From: Rhodanobacter panaciterrae
GTDB taxonomy: Bacteria; Pseudomonadota; Gammaproteobacteria; Xanthomonadales; Rhodanobacteraceae
Direction of reading: 5' to 3'
DNA length: 64,000 bases
NCBI RefSeq assembly: GCF_014651895.1
Contig: NZ_BMXT01000004.1
Location: forward strand, 1-64,000
In this document: piece after piece, positions 8,900 to 18,685 of the stretch
How the letters are laid out: every line of letters begins with the position of its first letter
How positions within the stretch are numbered: the first letter of the stretch is position 1
The notes under the pieces: model-generated
Told to the model about the DNA's origin: nothing
The model's database searches: none
What the model saw: only the letters and a program-made list of their open reading frames with translations
Position numbers and translations under genes: made by a program

Positions 8900-10174
8900 A
8901 TGCCGCTGATCGCCCTCGGGCTCAATCACCTCACCGCGCCGGTCAGCCTGCGCGAACAGGTGGCGTTCGATGCGGACGCCGCGGGCGAGGCTTTGCTTGA
9001 GCTGACCCGCGAACCCGGCGTGGAAGAGGCGATGATCCTGTCCACCTGCAACCGTACCGAGCTGTATGTCGGCGTGGCGGCCGGTGCCGAGGACATCCCG
9101 CGGGCATGGTTGAGTCGTCATCATCGTCTGACTCCCGGCAAGCTGGATGAGTTCCTGTATCGGCACGATGAAGACGACGCCGTGCGCCACATGTTCCGCG
9201 TCGCCACCGGGCTCGACTCGATGGTGCTGGGCGAACCGCAGATCCTCGGCCAGGTGAAGGATGCGTACCAGCAGGCCCGCGACGCGCAGGCACTGAAGGC
9301 GCCGATGGACCGCTTGTTGCAGCACACCTTCGCGGTAGCCAAGCGCGTGCGCACGGATACCCGCATCGGCGCGCATACGGTCTCGGTCGCGTTCACCGCG
9401 GTGCGGTTGGCCGAACAGGTGTTCGCCGATCTCCAGCAGGCCTGCGTGTTGCTGATCGGTGCCGGCGACACCATCGAGCTGGCCGCGCGGCATCTGGCCG
9501 AGAAGCAGGCGCGCCGGATCATCGTCGCCAACCGCACGCTGGAAACCGCGCAGGAACTGGCCGGTCGCTATGGCGGTTACGCGATCGCGCTGGCCGACCT
9601 GCCGCAGCATCTGGCCGAAGTCGACATCGTGATCTCCTCCACCGCCGCGCGGCAGCCCATCGTGACCCGCACGATGGTCGAGCACGCGATGGCGACGCGA
9701 CGGCGCAAGCCGATGTTCATGGTCGACATCGCGGTGCCGCGCGATATCGAAGCGAGCGTGGGCGAGTTGCCGGATGTCTATCTGTACGGCATCGACGACC
9801 TGCACCAGGTGATCGACGACAACCGCCGCTCGCGCGCCGCCGCTGCGCACGACGCCGAGGCGATTATCGACCTGCAGGTGGACCGTTACATGGCCTGGCG
9901 GCGTGCGCTGACCCTGAAGAATCCCGCCGTGGACATGCGCCAGCACGCGGAGACCTACCGCGACGAAGTGCTGGGCAAGGCCCGCGCGATGCTGGCCAAC
10001 GGCAAGTCGGCCGACGACGCGCTGGCGTTTCTCGCCAACACGCTGACCAACAAACTGCTGCACCACCCCAGCGCGCGTCTGCGCGAGGCGGCGCTGAACG
10101 GCGATCTGGATCTGCTGCATGCGGCAGGTCGCCTGTACGGACGGGATGACGAGCAAGGCTCGAGCGACGAATAG
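8900..10174 (+). CDS. hemA: Glutamyl-tRNA reductase
   Basis: A 424-residue NADPH-dependent enzyme converting glutamyl-tRNA to glutamate-1-semialdehyde, the first step of tetrapyrrole synthesis. Motifs: [13 protein letters not shown] at the N terminus, [10 protein letters not shown] with the catalytic cysteine, [13 protein letters not shown], and a Rossmann segment [16 protein letters not shown]. The C-terminal dimerisation helix follows [16 protein letters not shown]. No strong Shine-Dalgarno precedes the ATG; the start is set by family alignment. It is divergent from the TPR gene and 76 nt upstream of prfA. Confidence 0.97.
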   Translation: MPLIALGLNHLTAPVSLREQVAFDADAAGEALLELTREPGVEEAMILSTCNRTELYVGVAAGAEDIPRAWLSRHHRLTPGKLDEFLYRHDEDDAVRHMFRVATGLDSMVLGEPQILGQVKDAYQQARDAQALKAPMDRLLQHTFAVAKRVRTDTRIGAHTVSVAFTAVRLAEQVFADLQQACVLLIGAGDTIELAARHLAEKQARRIIVANRTLETAQELAGRYGGYAIALADLPQHLAEVDIVISSTAARQPIVTRTMVEHAMATRRRKPMFMVDIAVPRDIEASVGELPDVYLYGIDDLHQVIDDNRRSRAAAAHDAEAIIDLQVDRYMAWRRALTLKNPAVDMRQHAETYRDEVLGKARAMLANGKSADDALAFLANTLTNKLLHHPSARLREAALNGDLDLLHAAGRLYGRDDEQGSSDE

Positions 10175-10250
10175 CGAGAGCGGCTGGCTGCCGCTCACCG
10201 GAACAGCGGCTTCGCCGTCACCCTCGCCACTCATCACGCGTACCTGCTTT

Positions 10251-11330
10251 ATGACCCCATCGATCCGCCGCAAGCTCGAAGCACTGGCCGAGCGCCACGA
10301 GGAAATCGGCCTGCTGCTGTCGCAGTCCGACGTGCACGCCGACAACACCCGCTTCCGCGAGCTCTCGCAGGAATACGCCCAGCTCGAACCGGTCACCACC
10401 TCGCTCCGCGAGCACGACCAGGCCGAACGCGAGCTGGCCGAAACCCGCGCGATGCTGGACGACCCCGAGCTGCGCGAGATGGCACTCGACGATGTACGCC
10501 GGCTGGAGCAGCGCCTGCTCGATCTGGACGGCGAACTGCAGCTGCTGCTGCTGCCGAAGGATCCACGCGACGAGGCCAACCTGTATCTCGAAGTGCGCGC
10601 CGGCAGCGGCGGCGACGAGGCGGCGATCTTCGCCGGCGACCTGTTCCGCATGTACCTGCGCTACGCCGAAAGTCGCCGCTGGCATGTCGAGATTCTCAGC
10701 GAGCATGCCGGCGAACATGGCGGCTACAAGGAGATCGTGGCCCGCGTCGAAGGCGGCGGCGCCTATTCGCAATTGAAATTCGAATCGGGCACCCATTGCG
10801 TGAAGCGCGTGCCGGTCACCGAGTCGCAGGGGCGCGTGCACACCTCCACCGCCACCGTGGCCGTGCTGCCCGAGCTGGACGAGATCGAGGACATCACGAT
10901 CAACCCGGCCGATCTCAAGACCGACACCTTCCGCGCCTCCGGCGCTGGCGGTCAGCACGTCAACAAGACCGACTCGGCGATCCGCATCACCCACCTGCCG
11001 ACCGGCACCGTGGTGGAGTGCCAGGAAGAACGCAGCCAGCACAAGAACCGCGCCCGCGCGATGAGCCTGCTGAAGGCGCGTCTGCTCGACACCGAACGCA
11101 GCAAGCAGACCGCCGAGCAGGCCGAGTCACGCCGGCTGCAGGTCGGCACCGGCGATCGCAGCCAGCGCATCCGCACGTACCGTTACAAGGACAACCTGGT
11201 CACCGACCACCGGATCGGCCTGAACCTGTACAGCCTCGCCGAGATCATGCAGGGCGACCTCGGCGAACTGATCGACACGCTGACCCGCGAGCACCAGGCC
11301 GACCAGTTGCAGGCGCTCGGCGGCGTCTGA
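10251..11330 (+). CDS. prfA: Peptide chain release factor 1
   Basis: A 359-residue class I release factor reading UAA and UAG. The GGQ loop lies in [16 protein letters not shown], and the codon-recognition tripeptide is PVT in [11 protein letters not shown], matching the PxT of RF1. The start [12 protein letters not shown] gives normal length; the longer frame upstream runs through hemA and is not coding. hemA-prfA is a conserved pair, but the usual third gene prmC is absent here; a repeat hairpin and ppk2 follow instead. Confidence 0.97.
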   Translation: MTPSIRRKLEALAERHEEIGLLLSQSDVHADNTRFRELSQEYAQLEPVTTSLREHDQAERELAETRAMLDDPELREMALDDVRRLEQRLLDLDGELQLLLLPKDPRDEANLYLEVRAGSGGDEAAIFAGDLFRMYLRYAESRRWHVEILSEHAGEHGGYKEIVARVEGGGAYSQLKFESGTHCVKRVPVTESQGRVHTSTATVAVLPELDEIEDITINPADLKTDTFRASGAGGQHVNKTDSAIRITHLPTGTVVECQEERSQHKNRARAMSLLKARLLDTERSKQTAEQAESRRLQVGTGDRSQRIRTYRYKDNLVTDHRIGLNLYSLAEIMQGDLGELIDTLTREHQADQLQALGGV

Positions 11331-11424
11331 ACCTCACCGTCACGGTTCGTCGGGGTAACCTTCGACCCCTACTACCTGCGACTAGCGACTCGGGGCGTAC
11401 GATCTGCGACAGCCCTCCCCTTGT

Positions 11425-11502
11425 CGTCATTCCGGCGAAGGCCGGAATCGCACTTCGACTTTCATACACTGCAGTGCGATTCCGGCCTTCGCCGGAATGA
11501 CG
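11425..11502. repeat. REP-like perfect 30-bp inverted repeat
   Basis: Positions 11425-11454 and 11473-11502 are perfect reverse complements separated by 18 nt. Each arm contains the smaller imperfect palindrome ATTCCGGCGAAGGCCGGAAT, the kind of short intergenic repeat scattered through Xanthomonadales genomes. It lies 95 nt after prfA and 40 nt before ppk2, so it may stop or stabilise the hemA-prfA messenger. Confidence 0.85.
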
Positions 11503-11542
11503 ATGCAGAGGAGTTTCGAGGCATGGAAGTTCGGAGATCGAC

Positions 11543-12307
11543 ATGAGCAAGCACTACCGCAAGACGATGAAGCAACTGCAGCTCGAGCTGATCCGCCTTC
11601 AGCACGGCCTGCATAGCAGCGGCAAGCGACTGCTAGTCATCTTCGAAGGCCGCGATGCCGCCGGCAAGGGCGGCACCATCAAGGCCATCACCGAGAGTCT
11701 GGACACCCGCGACTATCGCATCGCCGCGCTGCCCAAACCGAGCGAGCAGGAAGCCTCGCAATGGTATTTCCAGCGCTACGTTGCCCACCTGCCCTGTGCT
11801 GGCGAGTTCGTGCTGTTCGACCGCAGCTGGTACAACCGCGCCGTGGTGGAACCGGCAATGGGTTTCTGTAGCCGGCAGGAATACGAAGCCTTCCTCGATG
11901 CGGTGCCGGCGTTCGAGAAGCTGCTCACCGACGACGGCATCATCCTGCTCAAGTACTGGCTGGCGGTGGATCAGGCCGAGCAGGAAGAGCGCTTCGCCGA
12001 GCGCGCCGATGATCCGCTCAAGCGCTGGAAACTCTCGCCGGTCGACCTGGCCGCGCGGCAGAAATATGCCGAGATGGGCAAGCTGCGCGACGTGATGATC
12101 GAGCGCACGCACACCGTCAACGCGCCATGGTTCGTGGTCGATTTCAACGACCAGAAGCGCGGTCGCGTCAACCTGATCCGGCATCTGCTGCAACAAGTGC
12201 CATTCGATGACAAACCGATCGCCGACGTGAAGCTGCCCAAGCTCAAGGGCAAACCGAAGACCGAGCACGTCACCGACAAGGCGGTACTGGTGCCGGATAC
12301 GTTCTGA
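11543..12307 (+). CDS. ppk2: Polyphosphate kinase 2 family protein
   Basis: A 254-residue PPK2-family kinase that transfers phosphate between polyphosphate and nucleotides. Walker A is GRDAAGKGGTIK (about residues 36-47); DRSWYNRAVVEPAMGF supplies the Walker B aspartate and the lid arginine. Length fits the single-domain class. Whether it favours ADP, GDP or AMP cannot be read safely. The ATG follows GGAG by 6 nt. It is monocistronic, convergent with acyP, whose stop is only 3 nt away. Confidence 0.9.
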   Translation: MSKHYRKTMKQLQLELIRLQHGLHSSGKRLLVIFEGRDAAGKGGTIKAITESLDTRDYRIAALPKPSEQEASQWYFQRYVAHLPCAGEFVLFDRSWYNRAVVEPAMGFCSRQEYEAFLDAVPAFEKLLTDDGIILLKYWLAVDQAEQEERFAERADDPLKRWKLSPVDLAARQKYAEMGKLRDVMIERTHTVNAPWFVVDFNDQKRGRVNLIRHLLQQVPFDDKPIADVKLPKLKGKPKTEHVTDKAVLVPDTF

Positions 12308-12310
12308 CCC

Positions 12311-12580
12311 TCAGCCGGTATGGAAACCGTGCAGGTCCTGTTCCGGCAGATCCTCGCGACTGACCACGTCGACCTTCGCCGCCGGCGGTCCGTGCTGCAA
12401 CCAGCGCTCCAGCGCATCGAGTGCGTTCGCTGCGCCGCTGGCCAGCACTTCGACGCTTCCATCCAACCGGTTCTTCGCATGCCCGACCAAGCCGAGGCGC
12501 AACGCCTGCTCGCGGGTGCTGGCGCGATAGAACACGCCCTGCACCCGGCCGCTGACGATGAAACGTGCAGCAGGCATCAC
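12311..12580 (-). CDS. acyP: Acylphosphatase
   Basis: An 89-residue alpha/beta sandwich enzyme hydrolysing acyl phosphates. The signature SGRVQGVFYR contains the catalytic arginine and GHAKNRLDGSVEV the catalytic asparagine. Normal length. It sits 1 nt downstream of the TlpA-like gene, so it is probably the third gene of a YihY-TlpA-AcyP transcript. Confidence 0.92.
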   Translation of the reverse strand: MMPAARFIVSGRVQGVFYRASTREQALRLGLVGHAKNRLDGSVEVLASGAANALDALERWLQHGPPAAKVDVVSREDLPEQDLHGFHTG

Positions 12581-12581
12581 A

Positions 12582-13055
12582 TCATTTGCCGCTGATGGCC
12601 GCTTCGAGCGAGGCGGCGGTGACCGGACCGACGAACGGTTGGGTCACCGTGCCGTCCGGGCGGATCAGATAGGTGGTAGGCAACCCACGTGGCTCGTCGA
12701 AATCCTTCAGCGGCTTGTCCATCAGGACCTGGGCGATCGGATAGACCACTGGATGCTTCGCCACGAAAGCCTTGATGTCGGCCGGCTCGCTGTCATCGTA
12801 GGCCAGCCCGATCGCCGCGACGTTCTTGTGGGTGGCGACGAAGTGCGAGATGTCCGGCATCTCCTTGATGCACGGCACGCACCATGTCGCCCAGTAATTG
12901 ACGATCACCCACTTGCCTCGCTGCGCAGCGAGGTCGAAGGTTTTGCCGTCCAGCGTGGCGATCTTGAGCGTGGGTTGCGCCGGCATCGCCGCATGCGCCG
13001 GTGCGATGAGTACCAGTGCGAAGGCCAGTGCAGCAAATGATTTGAACAGGGTCAT
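12582..13055 (-). CDS. TlpA/ResA-like periplasmic thioredoxin
   Basis: A 157-residue protein with a cleavable signal peptide (MTLFKSFAALAFALVLIAPAHA) and a thioredoxin fold carrying WATWCVPCIKEMP, so a CVPC redox centre. The cis-proline segment is RGLPTTYLI. It should act in the periplasm as a thiol-disulphide reductase. It overlaps the upstream YihY gene by 4 nt (ATGA), so the two are translationally coupled. The specific partner is unknown. Confidence 0.88.
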   Translation of the reverse strand: MTLFKSFAALAFALVLIAPAHAAMPAQPTLKIATLDGKTFDLAAQRGKWVIVNYWATWCVPCIKEMPDISHFVATHKNVAAIGLAYDDSEPADIKAFVAKHPVVYPIAQVLMDKPLKDFDEPRGLPTTYLIRPDGTVTQPFVGPVTAASLEAAISGK

Positions 13056-14317
13056 GCAGTTTCCTCGGGTTCGTTAATCGCCGGCGCTGGAAACGCCAGG
13101 TGCAGTCGCGTACCCAATTGAATATCCAGCGCAGCGGCCACCTTGATGAGCAAACCGATCAGTTCGGCCGGCAGGTCGAGGCCCAGCTGCGCCACTTCCT
13201 CGGCGGGTTTGAGCGGCAGACGATAGCCGGTATGGGCATAGATACGCAGCAGGTCGGTACTGTCGAGACTGCGGCAAAGCAGCCAGCCGCCGGTCTCGCC
13301 TTGCCGGATCAGCCCGGCACGTCGCAAGTCATCGAAATAGGCGGCAATCAGGCCGCTGCGCAGATACGGTTCGCGCACGCGCACCGCCAACGGATCCACG
13401 CAGTTACCCGCGCGCTGCGCCTCGACGAAATGCCGCAGCACCACCATCAGGCCGAGGAACTCCGCTCCTTCCGGCAGCGTTTTATCGGGCGGCAGGTATT
13501 CGTAGGAGGAGATCGACGCAGCGATCGACGCACCGAGTATCACGATGACCCACGCCAGATAGATCCACAGCAGAAAGATCGGCAGCGCCGCCAGTGCGCC
13601 ATAGATCTGCTGGTAGGTATGCGCGCTGTGCACGAACCAGCGGAAACCCCAGCGTGCGATCTCGAACACCACCGCACCGAGCAGCGCACCGATCGTCGCA
13701 TCGCGCCTCGACACGCGCCGGTTCGGCACCACCACATACAGCAGCCACAAGGTGATGAAGGTGACCACAAACGGCAGTGCGCGCAGCAGCCACCCGCCCA
13801 ACCCGAGCTGCACCGCCGTACCCTGCAGCAGCGGCAACGCCGTGATGTAGGAACTCACCGCGAGGCCGCCGACCACCAGGATCGGCCCCAGCGTCAACGC
13901 GGCCCAATACAGCAGCAAGCGCGAGACCCAGCCGCGCGGCCGCTGCACGCGCCAGATCCGGTTCATCCGGTCCTCAATGCTGACCATCATCGAGATCGCG
14001 CTGAACAGCATGACCAGGATGCTGATGCCGGTCAGTCCGCTGGCGTTGCTGGCGAATACCTGCAACGCCTCCTGCACGTGATGGCCCGCGGCTGGCACGA
14101 AGCTGCGGAACACGAAGTTGAGCAACGTATCGCGCGCACCCGCGAACACCGGGAACACCGAGAACATCGCCAGCGCCGCCACCATCAACGGCACCAGCGA
14201 CACCAGCGTGGTGTAGGACAGCGCGCCGGCCGTCTCGAAGCACTTGTCGTCGACAAAGCGCTGCCAGATGAAGCGGCTGAAGCTCGACGTGCGGTCGCGG
14301 TCGTAACGCAAGGCCAT
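13052..14317 (-). CDS. YihY/BrkB-family inner-membrane protein
   Basis: A 421-residue membrane protein with about six hydrophobic segments in the first 280 residues, for example LVPLMVAALAMFSVFPVF and FLLWIYLAWVIVILGASIAA. The family motif ETAGALSYTTLVSLVPL lies near the N terminus. The soluble C-terminal part (about 290-421) looks like a winged-helix-type extension. Once called RNase BN, the family is now considered a membrane protein of unclear function. The ATG at 14317 is preferred because AAGGG lies 6 nt upstream; the ATG at 14323 abuts that site. Confidence 0.88.
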   Translation of the reverse strand: MALRYDRDRTSSFSRFIWQRFVDDKCFETAGALSYTTLVSLVPLMVAALAMFSVFPVFAGARDTLLNFVFRSFVPAAGHHVQEALQVFASNASGLTGISILVMLFSAISMMVSIEDRMNRIWRVQRPRGWVSRLLLYWAALTLGPILVVGGLAVSSYITALPLLQGTAVQLGLGGWLLRALPFVVTFITLWLLYVVVPNRRVSRRDATIGALLGAVVFEIARWGFRWFVHSAHTYQQIYGALAALPIFLLWIYLAWVIVILGASIAASISSYEYLPPDKTLPEGAEFLGLMVVLRHFVEAQRAGNCVDPLAVRVREPYLRSGLIAAYFDDLRRAGLIRQGETGGWLLCRSLDSTDLLRIYAHTGYRLPLKPAEEVAQLGLDLPAELIGLLIKVAAALDIQLGTRLHLAFPAPAINEPEETA

Positions 14318-14390
14318 GAACATCCCTTCGTGGATTGCCGTCCCGCAATCGGCGTGACGGCAACATCGGCGGCATCACTCGTTACACTAG

Positions 14391-15364
<974 letters not shown>

Positions 15365-15424
15365 CTTGCTACTGAAGCAGCAAAGGCAGTCAGAGCAAAC
15401 ACCTGCGCACGATCACCCACTGCC

Positions 15425-16228
15425 TCACCCGAACACCACCATGTTCTGCCGGCTCAGCGCCACCGGCTCGCCGTGCGGTCCCCACAGCATCACGCTCTGG
15501 TTGGTGTAGCCGTCGCGGGCAGCGATCAGTTGGGCGTCGACACGCCAGTCGTCCATGCCCAAATCGTCGTAGCGGTCGCGCAGCAGCTCGATCATCCAGG
15601 TGAGCGAGCTGCCGGGGGTTGGTACATCGAACATCGACAGTGCGATCGGCGGGATGAAGTCGGCGAAGGCGAGCACGTGGGTTTCGTCGGGTTGGCTGTC
15701 GTCGCGCAAGGAAAGCTGCAGCACGCTGTCGCGCTGGCTGCCACCGCCGAATGGCAGGTCACCTCGCAACCAGCGTGCTCGGAAGTGCTGGGTGAAGGCA
15801 GGCATCTGGCCTTCGACGTAGCGCAGTTCCTTCGATGTCGCAGCCACGATGGGCAACTGCTCAGGCTGGAAGTTAAGCGCCGAGGGACGCGCGCTGCCGA
15901 ACACGCCGACCAGACGGCACAACGTTTGATCGCCATCGCACAGACTCGCCTCGACCTGGATCACGCTGCGACCTTCGCGCAAGCGTTGCGCACGAATGGT
16001 CACGCCACCGGCCGGCACCGGCGCGACGAAAGTCACCTGCAGGGTGCGCAGCGGCATGTCCGCCGGCACCAGCTCGCGCATCGCGTGTAAGGCGAGCGCC
16101 GCCTGCAGCCCACCGAACGCGCTGCGCCCCTGCAACCAGTCCTCGCTCACCGTGGCCTGCCAGTGATCGCCCTGGCGCGTCACCGTCTGCATCGCTTCGG
16201 AGAATCGCATCGTTCGCCCCGCGCCCAT
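15425..16228 (-). CDS. Acyl-CoA thioesterase, TesB-like double hotdog
   Basis: A 267-residue protein with two hotdog repeats. The first includes GRSAFGGLQAALALHAM and LRTLQVTFVAPVPAG; the second ends SLTWMIELLRDRYDDLG and YTNQSVMLWGPHGEPVALSRQ. It should hydrolyse acyl-CoA in the cytoplasm. The ATG at 16228 follows GGAGG by 7 nt, a stronger site than that of the ATG at 16210. It is divergent from the AidB-like dehydrogenase, with 84 nt between them. Confidence 0.85.
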   Translation of the reverse strand: MGAGRTMRFSEAMQTVTRQGDHWQATVSEDWLQGRSAFGGLQAALALHAMRELVPADMPLRTLQVTFVAPVPAGGVTIRAQRLREGRSVIQVEASLCDGDQTLCRLVGVFGSARPSALNFQPEQLPIVAATSKELRYVEGQMPAFTQHFRARWLRGDLPFGGGSQRDSVLQLSLRDDSQPDETHVLAFADFIPPIALSMFDVPTPGSSLTWMIELLRDRYDDLGMDDWRVDAQLIAARDGYTNQSVMLWGPHGEPVALSRQNMVVFG

Positions 16229-16312
16229 CGAATGGCCTCCGATGATGCCAGTACGGCGAGCCGAATGCGCGCATGCCTATACTCGACATCTTGAATCCGG
16301 ATGGAGATCGCC

Positions 16313-17953
16313 ATGGCCTTCCTGCAGGATCCACCGCGACTGCCGCACCCGTATCGTAGCGATCGCTCGCTGCTGGCGTTGCTCGATCGCGCACTTCCAG
16401 CCGACCGGCGTGCGGCGCTGGACACCGATCTCGACGCGATCGGCGATTACGCGCAGATGGCATGGCAACGAGCATGCACCACGACGCGACGCAAGCCGGT
16501 GCTGACGCAATGGGATGCGTGGGGACAACGCATCGACCGCATCGAGCTGACGCCGGCGTGGCAGGAAGGCGCGGCGATGACGACGCGACATGCGGTGCTC
16601 GCCGCCGGTCATGGCGACAGCGAGCATGCGCGACTGGAAGAGTTCGCCCGCATCTATCTGTATCACTTGGCCAGCGAGTTCTATACCTGCCCGCTGGCGA
16701 TGACCGATGGAGCCGCCACCGCGATCAAGGCATCCGGCAATCGTGCGCTGATCGAACGCGCGTTGCCGCATTTCCTCAGCCGCGACGCTTCGACGTTCTG
16801 GCTCAGCGGCCAGTGGATGACCGAGAACACCGGCGGCTCCGATGTGGGCAGCACCGAAACCGTTGCCCGCCAGGACGCCAGCGGCCAATGGCGACTCTAT
16901 GGCCGCAAGTGGTTCAGTTCGGCGGTGGTCGGCGAAGCCGCATTGGCGCTGGCGCGGCCGGAAGGCGCAGGCACCGGCACCGCCGCGCTGGCACTGTTCT
17001 ATGTCGAGACGATGGATGGCGAGCGACGCAAGCCGGAACTCGTCATCGATCGCCTGAAGGACAAGCTCGGCACACACGAACTGCCCACGGCGGAAATCCA
17101 TCTCGACGGGCTGCCCGCGTGGCCACTGGGCGAACTCGCCCACGGCGTGCGTCAGGTGGCGCCGATGCTCAATGTCACCCGCACATGGAATGCGATCTGC
17201 GCGATTGCCAGCATGGCGCGTGCGATCAGCCTGGCACGCGACTACGCGACGCGGCGGCAGGCATTTGGCCGTCCGTTGATCGAGCAGCCGCTGCATGCGC
17301 AGACACTGGCCGACATGCAGGCCGAATTCGAGGGTGCGTTCGCGCTGGCGTTCGAGGTCGCGCACCTGCTTGGCCGCGTCGAACATGGCGCCGCTGCCCC
17401 GCATGAAGCCGCGCTGCTGCGTCTGCTCACTCCACTGGCCAAGTTGTGGACCGGCAAGCTGGCGGTGAAGTTGTGCTCGGAAGCGCTGGAGTGTTTCGGC
17501 GGCGCCGGTTACATCGAGGACACCGGCCTGCCGCAGCTGCTACGCGACGCACAGGTGTATGCGATCTGGGAAGGCACCACCAATGTGCTGTCGCTGGACA
17601 GTCTGCGTGCGCTGGCCGGCGACACATTCGCCGCGTTGCGTACAGCCAGTGCCGCGTGGCTGGACGGCAACGACGACATGCATGCGGCCAGTGCGATCCG
17701 ACAGACGCTGGATGCAGCTGCACGCTGGCTCGACCAGCACGCGGCCACACGCGATATGCTGGAAGCCGGCGCACGCGGCCTTGCCATCTCCCTGGCGCGT
17801 TGCGCAGCGGCGGCCTTGCTGGCACGGCAAGCCATCTGGTCAAACAGGCAAGGCAATCCACGTCCTGCCGCGGCGCTGCAACGCTTCGTCGGCCACGGCC
17901 TCGATCGACTGGTGTCGCCGGACACCGGCAACACGGCACTGCTGCTGGGCTGA
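16313..17953 (+). CDS. AidB-like acyl-CoA dehydrogenase family protein
   Basis: A 546-residue flavoprotein of the acyl-CoA dehydrogenase superfamily, AidB branch. Motifs: WLSGQWMTENTGGSDVG (flavin/substrate loop), RRQAFGRPLIEQPLH, and ECFGGAGYIEDTGLPQLLRD with YAIWEGTTNVLSLD near the C terminus. AidB itself binds DNA and responds to alkylation, but the oxidised substrate of these proteins is uncertain. The ATG at 16313 is chosen over 16301 because GGAG lies 6 nt upstream. Confidence 0.88.
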   Translation: MAFLQDPPRLPHPYRSDRSLLALLDRALPADRRAALDTDLDAIGDYAQMAWQRACTTTRRKPVLTQWDAWGQRIDRIELTPAWQEGAAMTTRHAVLAAGHGDSEHARLEEFARIYLYHLASEFYTCPLAMTDGAATAIKASGNRALIERALPHFLSRDASTFWLSGQWMTENTGGSDVGSTETVARQDASGQWRLYGRKWFSSAVVGEAALALARPEGAGTGTAALALFYVETMDGERRKPELVIDRLKDKLGTHELPTAEIHLDGLPAWPLGELAHGVRQVAPMLNVTRTWNAICAIASMARAISLARDYATRRQAFGRPLIEQPLHAQTLADMQAEFEGAFALAFEVAHLLGRVEHGAAAPHEAALLRLLTPLAKLWTGKLAVKLCSEALECFGGAGYIEDTGLPQLLRDAQVYAIWEGTTNVLSLDSLRALAGDTFAALRTASAAWLDGNDDMHAASAIRQTLDAAARWLDQHAATRDMLEAGARGLAISLARCAAAALLARQAIWSNRQGNPRPAAALQRFVGHGLDRLVSPDTGNTALLLG

Positions 17954-18077
17954 CCATCCTTTCGCAGGATTCCACTTGCGCGGCGATGCTCTCTGGCGCG
18001 TTGCAAAGACATCATCGCGGCAAGCGCTCCACGCGTGCACGGGCTAAAATGCCCCGTCCCCCTCTTCGGCCACCCGC

Positions 18078-18569
18078 ATGCAGCATCTGACCATCGTCAC
18101 CACTGGCGGCACCATCGACAAGATCTATTTCGACGACAAGTCGGATTACAAGATCGGCGCGCCACAGATCGGCGAGATCCTCGGCCAGCTCGGCGTGGCG
18201 TTCCAGTTCGACGTGATTCCGATCCTGCGCAAGGACAGCCTGCACATGGGTGCCGAGGATCGCGCGCTGGTGCGCTCGACGATCGAGGCCCAGCCGCATC
18301 GCCATGTGCTGGTCACCCACGGCACCGACACCATGGTGGAGACGGCGAAGGAACTGGCAACCATCAAGGGCAAGGTGATCGTGCTGACCGGTGCGCTGAA
18401 TCCCGCGCGCTTTCAGGGCTCCGATGCGGTGTTCAATATCGGCTGTGCGGTGGCCGCGGTGCAGACGCTGCCCGATGGGGTCTACATCACCATGAACGGT
18501 CGCGTGTGGGATCCGGCGAAGGTGCGCAAGAACCGCGACGCCAATCGTTTCGAGGAAGCGGCCGGCTAG
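18078..18569 (+). CDS. Single-domain asparaginase-like protein
   Basis: A 163-residue cytoplasmic protein matching only the N-terminal domain of type I/II asparaginases. It keeps TTGGTIDK with the first catalytic threonine and VTHGTDTMVETA with the second Thr-Asp pair, followed by VIVLTGALNPARFQGSDA. The C-terminal domain that completes the active site between subunits in classical enzymes is missing, and the stop is followed directly by a terminator-like hairpin, so this is a compact gene rather than an obvious truncation. Asparaginase activity is uncertain. Confidence 0.85.
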   Translation: MQHLTIVTTGGTIDKIYFDDKSDYKIGAPQIGEILGQLGVAFQFDVIPILRKDSLHMGAEDRALVRSTIEAQPHRHVLVTHGTDTMVETAKELATIKGKVIVLTGALNPARFQGSDAVFNIGCAVAAVQTLPDGVYITMNGRVWDPAKVRKNRDANRFEEAAG

Positions 18570-18600
18570 TCACTCCGCTCTGCTTATTCTGTCGAAAGAA

Positions 18601-18630
18601 GAAGGCCCGGTCACAGCGACCGGGCCTTCC
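18601..18630 (+). terminator. Hairpin terminator after the asparaginase-like gene
   Basis: GAAGGCCCGGTC and GACCGGGCCTTC form a 12-bp perfect stem around a short ACAGC-type loop. The following U tract is poor (TTCCG), so termination may be partial. It separates this gene from the convergent M4 protease. Confidence 0.7.
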
Positions 18631-18685
18631 GCATTACGACTGGCTGCAACTGAAAGAGCGGATCATCCCTGATCCGCTGCGGGGC

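Noticed and set aside
8801..10651. A long minus-strand open frame continuing upstream from the TPR gene across hemA and prfA
   Set aside because: It is antisense to two well-conserved genes and has no family match; such frames are common opposite high-GC3 genes.
18601..18630. Possible riboswitch or attenuator
   Set aside because: It is a simple perfect hairpin after a stop codon, best explained as a terminator.
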